The notes beneath the pieces were generated by a model. That model saw nothing but the letters and a program-made list of their open reading frames with translations. It ran no database searches and was not told where the DNA came from. The translations under genes were made by a program, and so were the position numbers. A stretch of DNA of 64,000 nucleotides, taken from Parasponia andersonii. Lineage: Eukaryota; Streptophyta; Magnoliopsida; Rosales; Cannabaceae. The DNA is taken from the NCBI GenBank assembly GCA_002914805.1, contig JXTB01000308.1:301773-365772 (forward strand), given 5' to 3'. Positions within the stretch are counted from its first letter, which is position 1. The number at the start of each line of letters is the position of its first letter. Below, piece by piece: positions 1-13,159 of the stretch.

Positions 1-414
1 TTTTTAACTATATTTCTTGTAAGAGAGGTCCTTGTGATTAAAAAAGTTGCATTATCGATAGTTTGGTAAGAATACAAATACTATTGCTAGAAAGGAAAAA
101 TGAAATAAGAAAACGAAGATACTGGAGGACAAGAACTCCTCCAAAATGAAAAATGATAAACCAAAAGCAAACAGATGATTACAGCTAACTTTCCAAGTTG
201 AGTACGATGTGGAAACAGAAATATCTTAAAATTCATTCAATAAGCATGTAAATTGGGTGTTTGTATATTTTATAAAAGAATGGCGTTCTATATCTTAGAA
301 TAACCTATAGGTTTCTGCTTCTTATGTACTTAATCCAGTTTTGCCATTAAGACTATTGTACAATTTCGAGTAAACTTTGTTCTAACTAAATTTAATATAT
401 GATTTCATTTGCAG

Positions 415-2683
415 TGTCCCGATACTAATTATTTGTTTATGGGAGACTATGTGGACCGTGGGTATTATTCTGTTGAAACTGTGACGGTACGTGGTAGCCC
501 CTCTGTAATTCTTGCTTTATATTATGCTTTCTGGAAAGAAACATTAATATAATTTTGGTGGTGTCGTTGTCGCTAAAATAAAATTGGATGCCAAGTACCT
601 TATTTGTGATCTAGCTTACGTATCAACAAGTTCATTTGCAAGCTAAAGTCGGAAAAACACATCAATGCTTTTCTCTGCATTTTGTTTGGGTTTCAAAATC
701 CTTGGCACCCAGATGCTGTTTGCTGTTTTGTTATACTTATTATTTAAATTCATTGGTCTGCCTTCCTGTTTTTTTAAAATTGTAATGATAGAGACTGATT
801 AATTCGTTCTTTCAGCTTCTGGTGGCACTGAAAGTGCGTTATCCTCAACGCATTACTATTCTTAGAGGAAACCATGAAAGTCGTCAGGTTTGTGTTTTTT
901 CATATTTTGTTTTTTAATTTTCATTCATATTACCCATTACCTTAGTATTCTTATAAAGAAGGATCCTATATTTGCCATCTTGTTCATCATTTAATTTTCT
1001 GATTGAACTTTCAGAAGTTCTTCTGCATGCTAGAATTTTGGTTTACTTTTGCCCTTGTAGAACTCACGCTGCATTAGGAGAAAATATAAGGGGAAAAGTT
1101 TTAAAATTTAAGTTGCTCAAAAGTTGGAAAAAATACTTCTATATTGATATTTTTTGTGAGAAGCTTCCTGTTTCTATACCGCTTTTATCTAATTATAAGT
1201 AATTTGTGGCAGATTACTCAAGTTTATGGGTTTTATGATGAATGCCTTCGAAAGTAAGTTTCCTCTGCATGACTTTCTCTAATATAAGAATTACTTTGAA
1301 TTCAGTGCTTTTCAAGCTACTTATATTGACTATGTTTACGTACATGAGCATTCATATTGCACTTGTGCTGAGATTTGATAGAATATGTACAATCCTTGTT
1401 TTTGAGGTACTGAGATTTGATGTCAATGGACATAAGGAGGTATATTGAATGGATGCCCTAATTTTACATCAGAAGTGTTAAATCATACGGGTATTTGGAT
1501 GCATTTTTCTAGTTGCTTTGTTCTAGATGTTCTGCAAATTAATTACAACATCTCTGATCATTTATTTACAGGTATGGAAATGCCAATGTCTGGAAGACCT
1601 TTACAGACCTTTTTGACTATTTTCCACTCACTGCATTGGTTAGTGAATTTCCAAGTAATTTAAACATGAATGGAAATGGCAAACAAAGTGCTGGATATAT
1701 TTCCCATCTTAATTATTTCTCTTGCCATTCCTCAAAACAAGAGTTTTCTGTTAGCTGTTTCCTGTGCTTTTTGACTGGTTTCAAATTATGATGACTATTA
1801 TAGTTCAGTTCATAGTAGTGGAAAAGCGTGAAATGATTGTGGTCAATATGTTTTAACTGCATGATGCCAGCAGTAGTTATACTTTCAGGTCTTTTGTTTT
1901 TCAGGTTGAATCAGAAATATTTTGTCTGCATGGTGGGTTGTCCCCTTCCATTGAAACCCTTGACAGCATACGGAATTTTGATCGTGTTCAAGAGGTTCCT
2001 CATGAAGGGCCAATGTGCGATCTATTATGGTCTGACCCAGATGATCGATGTGGTTGGGGTATTTCTCCTCGTGGTGCTGGATATACTTTTGGCCAGGTTC
2101 CAACATATCCTTACCCTTTTCTCGCAGGGCATCCACTGAAGTTTTAATAGTTCTTTTTATAATTAACTCATTCCTCACTTTTACCTACTCAGTTCTTCTG
2201 ATCTAGGATTGGCATTCATATTTTGCAGGATATTTCTGAACAATTCAATCATACCAACAGCTTAAAGCTCATTGCTAGAGCTCATCAGTTAGTCATGGAG
2301 GGATTTAACTGGGCCCATGTAATTACCATAAAATCATGATCTGTAATTTTCTCAGTCTTCATTGTGTTGTATATTAAGTAGATAACACGTTTAAATTGCT
2401 GTCTTGTTGGAACAGGAGCAAAAGGTAGTTACTATATTTAGTGCACCTAATTACTGCTATCGCTGTGGCAACATGGCTTCTATTTTGGAAGTTGATGATT
2501 GCAAGAGCCACACTTTCATCCAGGTTTCACTCTCTATCTTACACACATATAAGCTGTATATAAATGGCTGCAATTTGTAAATGCGTGAAATCTGATTTCA
2601 AATGCACGGTATTGCAGTTTGAGCCAGCTCCTAGGAGAGGAGAGCCAGATGTTACTCGCAGAACACCCGATTACTTCTTATAA
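415..2683 (+). CDS. PP2A-4-like: Serine/threonine protein phosphatase PP2A catalytic subunit, 5'-truncated by window edge
   Basis: Catalytic subunit of the heterotrimeric PP2A phosphatase, which removes phosphate from Ser/Thr of many proteins in cytosol and nucleus. Visible exons are 415-486, 816-887, 1213-1253, 1572-1638, 1905-2096, 2229-2318, 2416-2523 and 2618-2683; all have AG/GT borders and phases add up without a break. They encode 235 residues of a family of about 306-313, so roughly the first 70, with the GDxHG metal motif, lie before the window; bases 1-414 read as intron. Seen motifs: GDYVDRG in the first visible exon, GNHES in the second, CLHGG in the fifth, and the invariant C-terminal TPDYFL tail that is methylated and phosphorylated in this family. 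The residues YPQRIT, FPLTALVESEIF and [10 protein letters not shown] fit plant subfamily II (PP2A-3/PP2A-4) better than subfamily I. Converges with the phosphatase gene at 5589-8000. Confidence 0.96.
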
Positions 2684-5588
2684 AGCAGCCGAAATTCTCA
2701 CTTATCCTAGTTACTTTCTGCTGTTCCACTCATGTTCTGGTGGTTGCGCAAGATGACTATAAGGTTTAGAATCTACAATTCTACCTTCTGATGCATTTCC
2801 GATGGTTTGTGGCATGGGATTTGTCATAGAACATAAGCTGCGTACTGATTTGTCTTACGCTTGAACATCGCTGGATTTTGCGTCAGAGAGATGGCCAAGC
2901 TGATTGTTATAGTCCCGATGATATCATATCCAGCAGAAATATGTGGATATTGACTCTTTGTTTTTGTTTCTTTTTTCCCATTTTTCCTGTCTTGTTGCTA
3001 ATCTCTTCTCACCCTTCCCATTCCCATGGGGTCTGAATTTGGGTGAATGGATTTTATTAGTGGATTTTTCCTTATCTTAATATTTTCGTCAGCAGTAATT
3101 TTGATCAGCAACTTTCTCTGGGTTGTTCTTTTCAGCTTTTCAAGATTTTTTCAACCATCTTTAGACACTCGTATAACTTTGGACCAGTTTTTAAGGCTGA
3201 ATTCCTACGACATGCATATATCGAAAGGTTCAGTGATAACTGTTTAGGATTCTAGATTTCTCAGAAAATAGCTGAGAGTGACAGATAGTACATTATACTT
3301 CTTATGGCTGCGGTATTCGTTGTTTTTGTACTCTTCCACTTTTCATGCTGGAATGGTACTATTCCTCGTGTAAAACTCTGTTATAATCACAAATGAACGC
3401 ACAGATTTGAAGTGTCTGAGTTAGCATACTCTGGGTGTTAAATAATTGAGTTAGCTATGCTACCATTTATGGAGATTGCGCCCAACTCGGCCTTAGAGAA
3501 GACGACTTCAATCCATCTTTAGCTCTGGCTCTGAGCATGTCTTATCGAGCCATTCCCACCAAGTTCTGATTATGGACGGACATTTCACATGGACAGCTGT
3601 TTTCATTGTGGAACGGAACGTGTGGTTTGTGTGCTACAAGGCATGTGCTCCATATTGCAGCTCTTTTTTAAGGATTACGTCACACTCAAAAGTTTTCACA
3701 GTTTAGCTTTGCTTAAATACAAACAAAAGGAACTTGCCATTATTGAAGGATATAAGAGCATCTCCAACCACCGGGGCAAAATGCCGTTTTTGTTAGAAAT
3801 AGTGTAGGTTGGGCTCTCCAACCCACCTGCAAATTCTATTAATAGCGTGATACTGTTTCATAACGCAATTTTTTTTTTTCTTTTTGTTTAACTTCCAAAA
3901 ATGTCCCATATTTAAATGTTTAATTCCATGTATATCTTTAGTCAAAGTTGTTACATTTAAAATATGTTAATTATTGTAAATAATTTTATATTAATTGTTA
4001 CATTAATTTAAATGAAGATTCATTAATTTAATAGTTTTAATTTGATTATAAAAATATTACATATTTAGAAATAGTTAATATGATTTATATAAGTATATAA
4101 GCGAAGTAATTGTTTAAATAAAATGTCTATAGAGAGATAAGGGGTAAAAAGGAGATTTAGGTAAAAGATAAAAAGAATATTATTTTTTGTTGTAGAGAAT
4201 ATTTTTTTTTGGTAGAAAATATCATTTTTGGTGTAATATTTGGAGTATTGGGTTGGAACTAAAAAAAATATAAAGTAAAATTACTGCATTTTAAAGTTTT
4301 AATTACTGCAAAATAGAATTTCTGGTTAGAAATGACCTAATCTGAAACAAAGTCATCCGCCTTTCATTTCCATAGGCAGGATAAAGCTCACACATAACTT
4401 CTGGGAATAAGAGATGGAAAGTATAAATCAATAGTGGGAAGGACTTTGCCCCAACCAAAATAAAGAGCAAAGAAATAGATGAACAAAACTTTTACATCAT
4501 ATCTCCTACAAGGAGATTTCCCCAATATCTCTTGCCATTTGCATTTCTTGCTCCTCTAATAACACATTTAATTACATTTTAGGACTTTTTAGCTAAATAG
4601 CTGAATTTTGGATAATAGTTTGCAAAATAGCTATTTTTCAAACATCATTAAAAATGGCTGAATTTTGAAAATTATTTTAAAATAAATGTTTATCATATTT
4701 AGTATATTAAAATATATTGATTATTTTTTTTAAAAAAATTTATTTATGTTATAAAAATTGATTTATTTTATTAAAAATAGATCAACTAAAACATAATCAT
4801 TTATCAAAATAAAATTATAACGGTCATTTATTAAATGTGTGAAAAATGACCATTTTTTAAATTAATATGAATAAAAGGCCATTTCTTATAAATATTCTAC
4901 ATTTTTAACTGTTTGATTGTTTTATATCATTGGTTTTGGCTATTATTAATATTAATCACCACATTTCAAAATTGTATCAAATTTATATATTTTATGAGTC
5001 AAACAACTATTTGACCAAAATACCCTTATAAATTATATATATTTTAAAATTAATTTAATTTTTAGAAAAATAATGACTAATAATTAACATAAAAAATATT
5101 AAGAAGTTCTAAAAGAAGTTGACTTTAAATTGTTTTCTTTTCCTTTTTAATTTTTTTTGTTATTAGTTTTGATTTCTAAATAAATAATTTTAAATCCTAA
5201 AGGGTATTATTGTAAGTTTATAGGTCAAAATTAGTGGGTGACTTAGAAAATGTATAAATATGTAAGAAGTTTAAAATGTGAAAGTTAACCAACCAAAATA
5301 CAGGCACAAAAATATAAGTAACACTAAATACACATCTACACACATTTAATTCTGTATACTTGTTGGGTATATTTTGCACTCCCATATTCTTGAAGTTGCT
5401 GGCTAAGCTATGGACTGACTTCGCTAATATTATTTGCAATACGCTTCCACGTTGCATAGTAAAAAAAAATTGTCGTTTTACTAAACAATAATACTATATA
5501 TGATTTACAAAATTGAAGGGACAACATATTCCAATAGGAGCTTGCTAAGAGTGCACAATGGTTTATGTTGTACAAGAATAACCAAGCA
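2684..5588. other. Intergenic: PP2A 3' UTR, then AT-rich DNA
   Basis: The first several hundred bases after the stop are of near-coding base composition and probably 3' UTR of the PP2A gene. From about 3750 the sequence begins TAAGAGCATCTCCAACC, a phrase common at ends of plant MITEs, and a loosely matching reversed phrase lies near 4240-4256 (GGGTTGGAACTA), so 3750-4260 may be an old MITE; this is weak. 4260-5588 is AT-rich with no ORF that looks like protein. No tRNA or other RNA gene seen. Confidence 0.5.
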
Positions 5589-8000
5589 TTACAAGCTCAG
5601 GTGAGAGAAGAGGGAGGGAACAAGATCCACCACAGAGTATGCAAGCCCAGCATACTGGAGGAATCTTATACCTGTATCAACATCAAACGTATCTTGATTG
5701 GAGAAGAAAAACAACTTCTGGAGATAACCAGACTGCTTGAACTCGTCTGATTTTTTTGGTTTTTTCCCATTGCTGGATTTACTTAGAGCTGGGATGTAGC
5801 TGGTTGATCTTATTGGAATTCCAAGGGTGTTTGACACAATGGGAAGAATCCATTTTGAGAGAGCCTTGCTACAGAACTTCACAAGAAGTATTGTTGGTAT
5901 TCCTACAAGCATTCTTCCCAGAAAAGCGGGGATAGAAAGTTGCGGGGTGAATATACGGGGAATGGCTTCATGGTGAAACTGGTTGTAAGTTTGCTGGACG
6001 CCAGTTACCTGGAAGACATCATCACTTTTTAATTATAATGTTACCAAGAAAGAAAACTTAGTTCTGTTTGTGGATCAGAGCTTCTTATGCCAAACAAAAT
6101 TAGTTAATAATACTATAATAGTTCATGGAAAAAAATAAAAAAGAGGCTTTAAGTAGTTCCGTGTGCTATACTTATCAACTGGAACTTCTGTAATGCATAT
6201 TTCTCACCGTCTATATCCAAATACAATAAACACTTATGTCCATCAGTTGAATTTGCTTATAGCAAAGAAGTGAAATGAAGCAAAAGATTAGTTTATATTG
6301 AATGGCTATAACGATTACTTACAATTCCCAAAGCAACACCATTGAAAGCTGTGTGGAACTCATAACTTGGAGTTGGGAACTCTGGAGTTGGATAAGCAAA
6401 TAGCAATAAGATGCTTAAGGCGGCCCAGAAGGTTGTAACTGTGACAGAGACAATATCAGCAATGTAGGTTATGCAGTAAGCTTTGCCAATTAACAGATTC
6501 CAAAATCAATATCATTTACAGTAGCGAGATCTCATTGATGAAATGTTGTAGTGTTAATTGACTGAAGTTATTCAACATGCGCCATAGGAGTTTACAATCA
6601 AGAAGAAGGCATACCATTTTGTCCCGAGACAACAAAATTGTCAATATATTCGTGTACTGTAAGCCAAAATGCAAGAACCACCAATCCCATAGCAAGTCCT
6701 CCTATGATATCGACCAAACTGTGCATGCCAAGGTAAATTCTCCCTACCAAGGACATAGAACATTGGTTTGGAAATTTACCAAGGAAGCAGCCCAACAAAA
6801 TACATAGAAGAAATTAAAAAGAACAACTTACCAAAACCAATGAGGCCCACAATCAAGCAAACGAGGAAAATTCCAACCAATTTCAAAGAGCCATCTTCAA
6901 GTTGAGCATGAGATAGAACATACTGCAAGAGGTATCTGGAAAAACCCCAAATAAGGAAGAGTTTTAATCCAACTGAAAAACATGCTAAAATATGGAGCTG
7001 AGGGTAAGTCCTCAACTTTCAAAATGAAACCTGACTAAGAACCTTTTCACCAATTCTCTAGAATCATTGACATCTACTCCTTCGTGACATCGCCGCCTTG
7101 GACAAGGTTCCCCTTTAAGATAAGTTTGAATCTCTTTTCATATGCCCCTGCTTTTTGGCTAGTAACCGAAAATAAATGAGCAAGATAGAGAAAAGGGTAA
7201 TACCCAGATAAGCAAACTGTGTTAAGAGTGTGAGAAGATGGCAATCCATATTCCATTGCATTTTCTTCCTCGTCCTTTGTAGCAGTAATTCTTCTTATAG
7301 GTGGGCAACTTGGTCTAGGAGCTGATACCACATCCTATATATAACAAAAAACAACAAAAATATGTAGCTTAACAAGCAACCACTTGGCCAAAAATAAATG
7401 ATAAGACTGTATAATACTAGCAACGACCTTTATACAGTTTCCTATATAATCACAAAAAGCCATCAGAAGAGTCATCTGCCTTGCCAATTTTCCATGCCCA
7501 CTCTACAAAACATTAAGCAAAAACTACTTGAGCAAAATCCTTCAAATGCTAACAATGATCACAAACCCAAAATTCTATACAACAAAATTTGACTAATTCA
7601 GAGAAAGGGAAAGTTTACCCAGAAAAGCAAAGGAAGAAAGGCAGTGTAGAAAGGTACAGAAACAACACAAGACAGACCAGAGAAGAGAGCATCCAATAAC
7701 CCATGTTGGTAATTCTGCATAAAACCCAAAAAAATCCTAAATTAATAAAGTTCGACAAGAAAAAAAAAAGAAAGAAAATTGAACAAGATAATCACGTGGG
7801 TTCTTATTTTTGGCTAAATTGAACTAAATCATTCGAACCTGGATCCGGATAATGAGAGGAGTCCCTGTGAGGACATGGTGAGTCACCCATGGTTGAATCA
7901 AAGATCTAAGCTTTTGGGTAACATTGAGGTACGAAGCTATGACAATCCATGAAACGATACCACAGAGGGTCGCCGCTTGCCACGCTGCTATACTCTCCAT
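5589..8000 (-). CDS. LPPD: Lipid phosphate phosphatase delta / long-chain base 1-phosphate phosphatase
   Basis: Multi-pass ER enzyme that removes phosphate from phosphorylated sphingoid bases (sphingosine-1-phosphate phosphatase group). Eight exons on the minus strand: 8000-7839, 7714-7619, 7502-7428, 7334-7204, 6935-6832, 6743-6615, 6438-6323, 6008-5589. All borders are GT-AG and phases close to 1233 nt, 410 residues; the Arabidopsis protein is about 416. The PAP2 phosphatase signature is complete: KDVVSAPRPSCPP (K-x6-RP) across exons 3-4, LPSSH in exon 4, and RIYLGMHSLVDI (R-x5-H-x3-D) in exon 6. Several hydrophobic segments are consistent with a multi-pass protein. The start at 8000 (MESIAAW) matches family N-termini; an in-frame ATG at 8066 would add residues coded by a CT microsatellite and is less likely. 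The C-terminal GIRFLQYAGLAYSVVDL block is typical of plant delta-type members. Confidence 0.95.
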
Positions 8001-8006
8001 TCCCCC

Positions 8007-8029
8007 CTCTCTCTCTCTCTCTCTCTCTC
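8007..8029. repeat. (CT)n microsatellite in the 5' UTR of LPPD
   Basis: About 11 CT units directly before the LPPD start codon; on the transcribed strand it is a GA run. Pyrimidine/purine microsatellites are common in plant leaders and often vary in length between individuals. Confidence 0.85.
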
Positions 8030-9337
8030 CCTCTCTTCTTTTACAGCGAGAGAGAAATTGAACCAAAACAACTATGGACGCTGAAAACTAAGAAACTGAA
8101 CCCCAAAAAATGAAACTCAAAACTGGTGGCAGTACATGGACTTAGGAGATTAGAGGAAACATGGTTTTTTTTTATTTTAATAATTATTTTAATATTTGTA
8201 GATGGTAATATTTGTTGAAATTATTTAGTATTTTAATGTGAAAATGAATATTAATAGTATGTCTGGCCTTGCTGGATTTTGGCTGGCGGAGGAAGCAGAA
8301 ACAGAATCCAGCAACACGGGAAAGAACTTTCTACACCTGAATATAAGTCAAAAAAGCAATTAAATATAATCCAATATATATTTTTCGTTTTACTACCTCT
8401 AGAAATTATTTTGCTCAATTGAAATTCAATTAAAATTATCAGCCACGTAGTAAAAATGGAAAGAGAAAGTTGTTGTTATTAATTTTTCTATTTACTCGTT
8501 TGATAGCTGCTAAATAATAAAAAATTCATACTTAATTATGCTTTATATATATGTATTATTTTTTAGGAATTTCTTTTTTTTTTTGGAATTTTATTAATAT
8601 TGTACCATAGCTTATTTAATTAATAGACTATTATTTAATTAATAGGCTATAGTAATAATTAATCACAAGTGTTATGAATTTAAAGCATGTAAGAAATAAT
8701 TTTATAGATAAGAACAAACTCTTTTTTTTATTGTCGATAAAAAATTCAAATTTGTGATAATATACGTAGATATATTAAAAAGTTTAGATTTAATAAAACA
8801 AAATTTTGATTTATTTCAAGTAATGATAAATTCCCCTGTGATAAATGCTCTTAATGTACCCCATATATATAGCTTAAAAAAATTTAAGCAAACTATTTGT
8901 TTATTTATTTTTTCCTTTGAAATGATTACTTGTCAGAATTATCAATATCAATTTATGAAATACAAAAATTATGTAAATATCTTTTGCTTCTAAAGAGGTA
9001 TTATCTTACTTAAAAAAAGAGGTATTACCATTTTAAATTTGTTAATTTTAGCTTTAGAAGGGTAGATAAGGGTCAGAAATACCAGACAAGAATTTTGCTT
9101 CATTAAATATTAGCTGAGGAAGTTAGCTTACAAAAAAATGGAAGAAAAACACGAATTTGATGAATTTTAAAATATATGAAAATTATTAAAAAAAAAAACA
9201 AATTAAACAAATGTTAGCTTTCTATAGGACTCGGAATTTTTTTTTTTCTTTAGTCCATGTAATTGTGCATTTTTTATAGTCAATTAATTATGTTTTTTTA
9301 GAAATTAATTATGCGTATTTGCTGGGAATATTTAATA
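8030..9337. other. Intergenic: LPPD upstream region and AT-rich DNA
   Basis: The first 150 bases should hold the LPPD leader and core promoter; I see no unambiguous TATA box. A small direct repeat of TTATTTAATTAATAG(A/G)CTA occurs near 8605-8650. The short ORF around 8754-8993 is low complexity and not believable as a gene. Nothing else recognised. Confidence 0.5.
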
Positions 9338-9688
9338 TGAAAAAGTGACCGTTGCTTTCATAGTTGAGTAGAGGTTGGTGGGTGGCTCGGATATTATGAG
9401 TGGCTCAGATCTTATAAGAGTTTTCAAAGTTGACCATAAAACTAATTAAGGTTAGAAGAAGGTTTGACCATTCTAATTCATTGCTAACTTCTCTTTTGGT
9501 TTAAAACAATAACAATAATATATTTTGTTATCATTATTTTATTGTTATTATAATTATTTTTGAAAGTGTTACTATAAAAACTTGAAAATTTCAAGGGTAG
9601 TTTGGCCATTTTACTAACTTAGTTATTTTACTCAAAATTGTTGCAAATTAACCCCTCTACTCAACTATGAAAGCAACGGTCATTTTCA
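9338..9688. repeat. Inverted-repeat pair, MITE-like
   Basis: Bases 9338-9377 and 9651-9688 are near-perfect reverse complements (core GACCGTTGCTTTCATAGTTG on the left arm), about 37 bp each, around a 270-bp AT-rich interior with no ORF. This layout fits a foldback element or MITE. I could not define a target duplication, and the right arm lies against the next repeat (LTR family copy A), so the pair could also be part of a larger composite. Confidence 0.6.
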
Positions 9689-9739
9689 AAAATTTTGGGG
9701 GACTAGTTTGAAAGAATTTTGGGGAGTAGAGACTATAGT

Positions 9740-11500
9740 GTAATTTTTTTAAAAAAATGCATAATCCCGTTTATTCCTCCACGTGGGCACTATCTCCCAC
9801 TCTCTCTCTCTCTTCCCCCCTCCCCCCCGACGCTCTCTTCTTCACTCTCGGCCGAGAGCTAGAGCAACCACTGCAGCTCGCCCCAGAAGTTGTCCAGTCA
9901 ATCAGGCAGCAAGTGGAGCTCCCCTAGGTCACTGCGAGCCCGCCGCTGACCTTCAGGAGCCGCCGAAGAAGCCGCTATCGCCAGAGAAGGAGGAGAAATT
10001 GCAGAAGAGTTTTCGTCATCGGCAACGATTCTGGCTACCGTTTGACCTCTAATCGGGGTCGCTGAATTGGTCTCGTCCAATGATCATCAAGGTATATATA
10101 TCTTAACCCCATACGGTCCGAATCAAAAGTTGTCATTTTTGGATATTTTGAGCTTTCAGTTTGACTTTTTAATTTAGTCGTTGGATCATGTTTTTGTTGT
10201 CATTTTTAGATTGTATTTGGAAAATGGAGAAGTTTGATGCATATATTGCCTATGTTTGGTGACTGACACAAAAATCGAAATCAGACGGTTAAGATTTGCC
10301 TCGATTTACATGCCACTGGTTCAATATAGGCTCGGACCCAAATTGGACAAGTTATATGGCTAACCTAGCTATTTTGAGTACTAGGAATTCAGTGAAAAGA
10401 TCCGTTTAAGGATTCGAAGCTCCGTTAAGAAATTGGTTTTTCGCAAAGTGACGATTGAGGGCTTAGAATTGGATCTCAACCCTCTGGGTGATCATCAACA
10501 ACACCTCGAGGATTCAATAGTGTGACATCGCTATTCTTGTGAGGTAGGGATTCAGTTACTTTCGTTTTATACCATTTTTGAATAAAACTAATTTTCTGCA
10601 ATATTTCAGAACAAACGTGGTTTTTGAACTATTTGAATATATGTAGTGGAATGTGATTATATAATATATATACTGTATTGCTTTAGAAATTTTCTGAATG
10701 TAGGTTATTTTTGAGTATATCATAAATAGGGTCGTTATGTTGCCCGTTTTTCTATGAAATCTAGTATACTTATTTTATTACAAAATCAGAGTACGATTAT
10801 TTTCACACTTCAATTCTGTGTTGCATGTGTCATAGGATCATACATTATCACCGTGTTAACATCGTGGGTTACAATGTGGCACTGTATGCCCCACCGTCGG
10901 TATAGAATCTGTAAACCCACGTGAGGTTTGTTACTTCTGATTACCTCCCCATTTGACAGATGTAAGCAATTCGGTTGCCTCTTTAGGTTTGGTATGTGAC
11001 ACATAGGTGTTTTCTCCGGCATGAGCTTAGGTGTCAGGCAGGTTATTAGGTACACTTAGTGCCATCATCCTAGGTTTCAACAGATGAGAGAATGTGAGCT
11101 CATGGGTATAGGTTGATTTGTATTATGTGCATCTGAATTAAGTGATCTTAATTATACTAATTTATTTATACATATACATATGGATTTCCAGTTTTTGGTT
11201 ATTATATATGTATGTATTGGATTTAAACTAACTATACAGGAACTCCACATCATTAAAATATTTTTGATCGAGGTAACTATTTTTCCTACTGGATATTATA
11301 TATCCACTCCCTTCCTTCCTTCCTCAGATAGTATCTAGTGCGATCTTGATGATCAAGAAGAGTAAGAGGCTATCTTGATTGTAGTTTGTTGTCTTGGTAA
11401 AACTTGAAGTGTATTGTTGTAGTGTTTGGACTGTTTGAGTTTTGTTTTAGCATTGAACTAAGATTATTATTTTTTACTTTTGTCTGTGAACTTATATATG
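9740..11500 (+). repeat. Diverged copy A of the 49-63 kb LTR-like family
   Basis: Shares order of segments with the better-preserved copies: a GC-rich leader-like stretch (9780-10080), an AT-rich middle, then a block with accGTGTTA, AATCTGTAAACCCA, GGTGT and GAGCTCATGGGTATAGGTTG near 10840-11110, and a pyrimidine-rich stretch before CAG near 11320. The same phrases occur at 58000-58230 in copy D. The ORF 9783-10052 falls in the GC-rich part and is rich in P, R and S; copies D and E have unrelated ORFs in the same place, so I do not call it a gene. Ends are not defined. Confidence 0.5.
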
Positions 11501-12541
11501 TCATTTTGGTGTTTGATTTTGATGTGAACGATGATGATGATGCTTGAGCTTATATTTGCGTTTTTTGGTATTTATTCGATCTATATTTAATGGTATATAC
11601 TAAATGCGAGAGAAGTTCAGTGGATGAAATTTCAATTATTTTATTTAAATAGACTGTTTTATAAAATTTAAATTTTTTTGATATTTTTCAAATAAATCAA
11701 GAAATTTTTTATATTTGTGAAATTTTCTTTATGCCGCTATCTGATTTTGGATTGTGAGAGTTACTTTATTATTTTTATTTGTATCCAACAAAGATTAAGT
11801 AGAGCTGTACCTGGATTTGTTAATCTTATTTACATTTTACTGCTCGTTACTATTGAAGGCTTTTTTATTTTTTATTTTATTTTTAATAACTATTGAGGAG
11901 CGGCCACTAAATAGATCATTATTTTGTTCCCTACTTTTTAAACATTTTTCTTTTAAACAAATTTCGTTAGTCCCGTCATTAACAAATTTCGAAAATTATA
12001 TATTCTTAGAATATTTGCGTGTATTCAAATAATTAACACAAGTGGGCCCAAAGAAAGCACCTTGATGGTCCTGAATCCTGATTGGACATTGATGCGTGCC
12101 AAGTGGCATGAATGCCCACGTCATTTTGGCGCCAATTTGATGGTGTGGACACCTTATTTCTAATTAATTAGTGGTCAAGGAGGCCGGCCATAATAAGTTG
12201 AGAATCCATTTTTGACTTTTGAAAAAAGATCATCTTTATTATTTCTTTTGCCAATTAAGAAAAAAAAATCTGAAATTAAGTAGTTTATTTATGCTTTTTA
12301 TTTTTCCTAAATTTTATTTATTTTGTTGGGATAATAACAAAAAATATCATGACTTTTAGCTTTTCTGTAAAAAAATATACTGACTTTTAAATTTCTGTAT
12401 AATAATATACTCAATTTTAAATTTTTCGCAAAATAATATCCCAATTTTTTTTGTGAAATAATATCTTAACTTTTGAATTCTACAAATTAATACTTGACAA
12501 TTAAAGTTCTTGTAAATTAATACTCAAACGTTTGAAATTCC

Positions 12542-12645
12542 TATAAATCTATACTATTGATGCCCAATTAGTTGATTTTAATAATAAAAAGATTATAAAT
12601 CTATACTATTGATGCCCAATTAGTTGATTTTAATAATAAAAAGAT
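12542..12645. repeat. Tandem duplication, 52-bp unit x2
   Basis: Two adjacent identical or near-identical 52-bp units (12542-12593, 12594-12645), each starting TATAAATCTATACTATTGAT. Such exact copies are recent, perhaps by slippage. The surrounding DNA (about 12345-13159) is a loose series of AT-rich phrases of about 30 bp with variants of 'aattcaaaaatgagg', a decayed minisatellite into which the LTR element at 13160 inserted. Confidence 0.85.
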
Positions 12646-12840
12646 GGCAGTAGCTCTCATTAACTTAATAAAAACTTACTAAATAATAATAAAATTTCTA
12701 AAAAAATATATAATTAGATTATTTAACTTTTCATTTAAAAAAGAAAAACAAAAAATTAGAACAAGAGGTAAAACTAGTTAATTATAAAAGGAAAAAAAAA
12801 AAGAATCATGAGAGGTAAAAAGAAATTTGTATCTTTTCAT

Positions 12841-12964
12841 AATAAGCAAAAAATATAATTATAAAGTAGTTTCTGATAATATATTTATGTATAAATATTT
12901 TAAATAAGCAAAAAATATAATTATAAAGTAGTTTCTGATAATATATTTATGTATAAATATTTTA
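12841..12964. repeat. Tandem duplication, 62-bp unit x2
   Basis: Two adjacent near-identical 62-bp units (12841-12902 and 12903-12964), each beginning AATAAGCAAAAAATATAATT. Noncoding, AT-rich. Confidence 0.85.
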
Positions 12965-13159
12965 ATAAGTTAATGAAAGATATTTTCATCTTTTAATTTG
13001 CTCATAATATAAATTTACAAAAAAAAAAGTTAAGAGTTAATTTACAAAAATCGTAAATGTCAAGATCTTAATTTGAAGAATTCAAAAATGAGGGTAATAA
13101 TTTGCAGAATTCATAAATGTGGAGATATTAATTTACATAATTTAAAAAATGAGAGTAAT

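Larger units (their letters stand above)
11501..13154. other. Gene-free AT-rich stretch
   Basis: Between LTR-like copy A and the LTR retrotransposon. Apart from the two short tandem duplications and the loose 30-bp phrases described in their own entries, I see no gene, RNA gene or recognisable element. The short ORF near 11817-12032 is low complexity. Confidence 0.5.

Noticed and set aside
7824-8066. Longer LPPD start at 8066
   Set aside because: Adds residues coded by the CT microsatellite (EREREREGG); the start at 8000 matches the family's N-terminus.
9783-10052. 89-codon plus-strand ORF rich in P, R and S
   Set aside because: Lies in the GC-rich leader-like region of an LTR-family copy; equivalent regions in copies C, D and E encode unrelated peptides, so the ORF reflects GC content.
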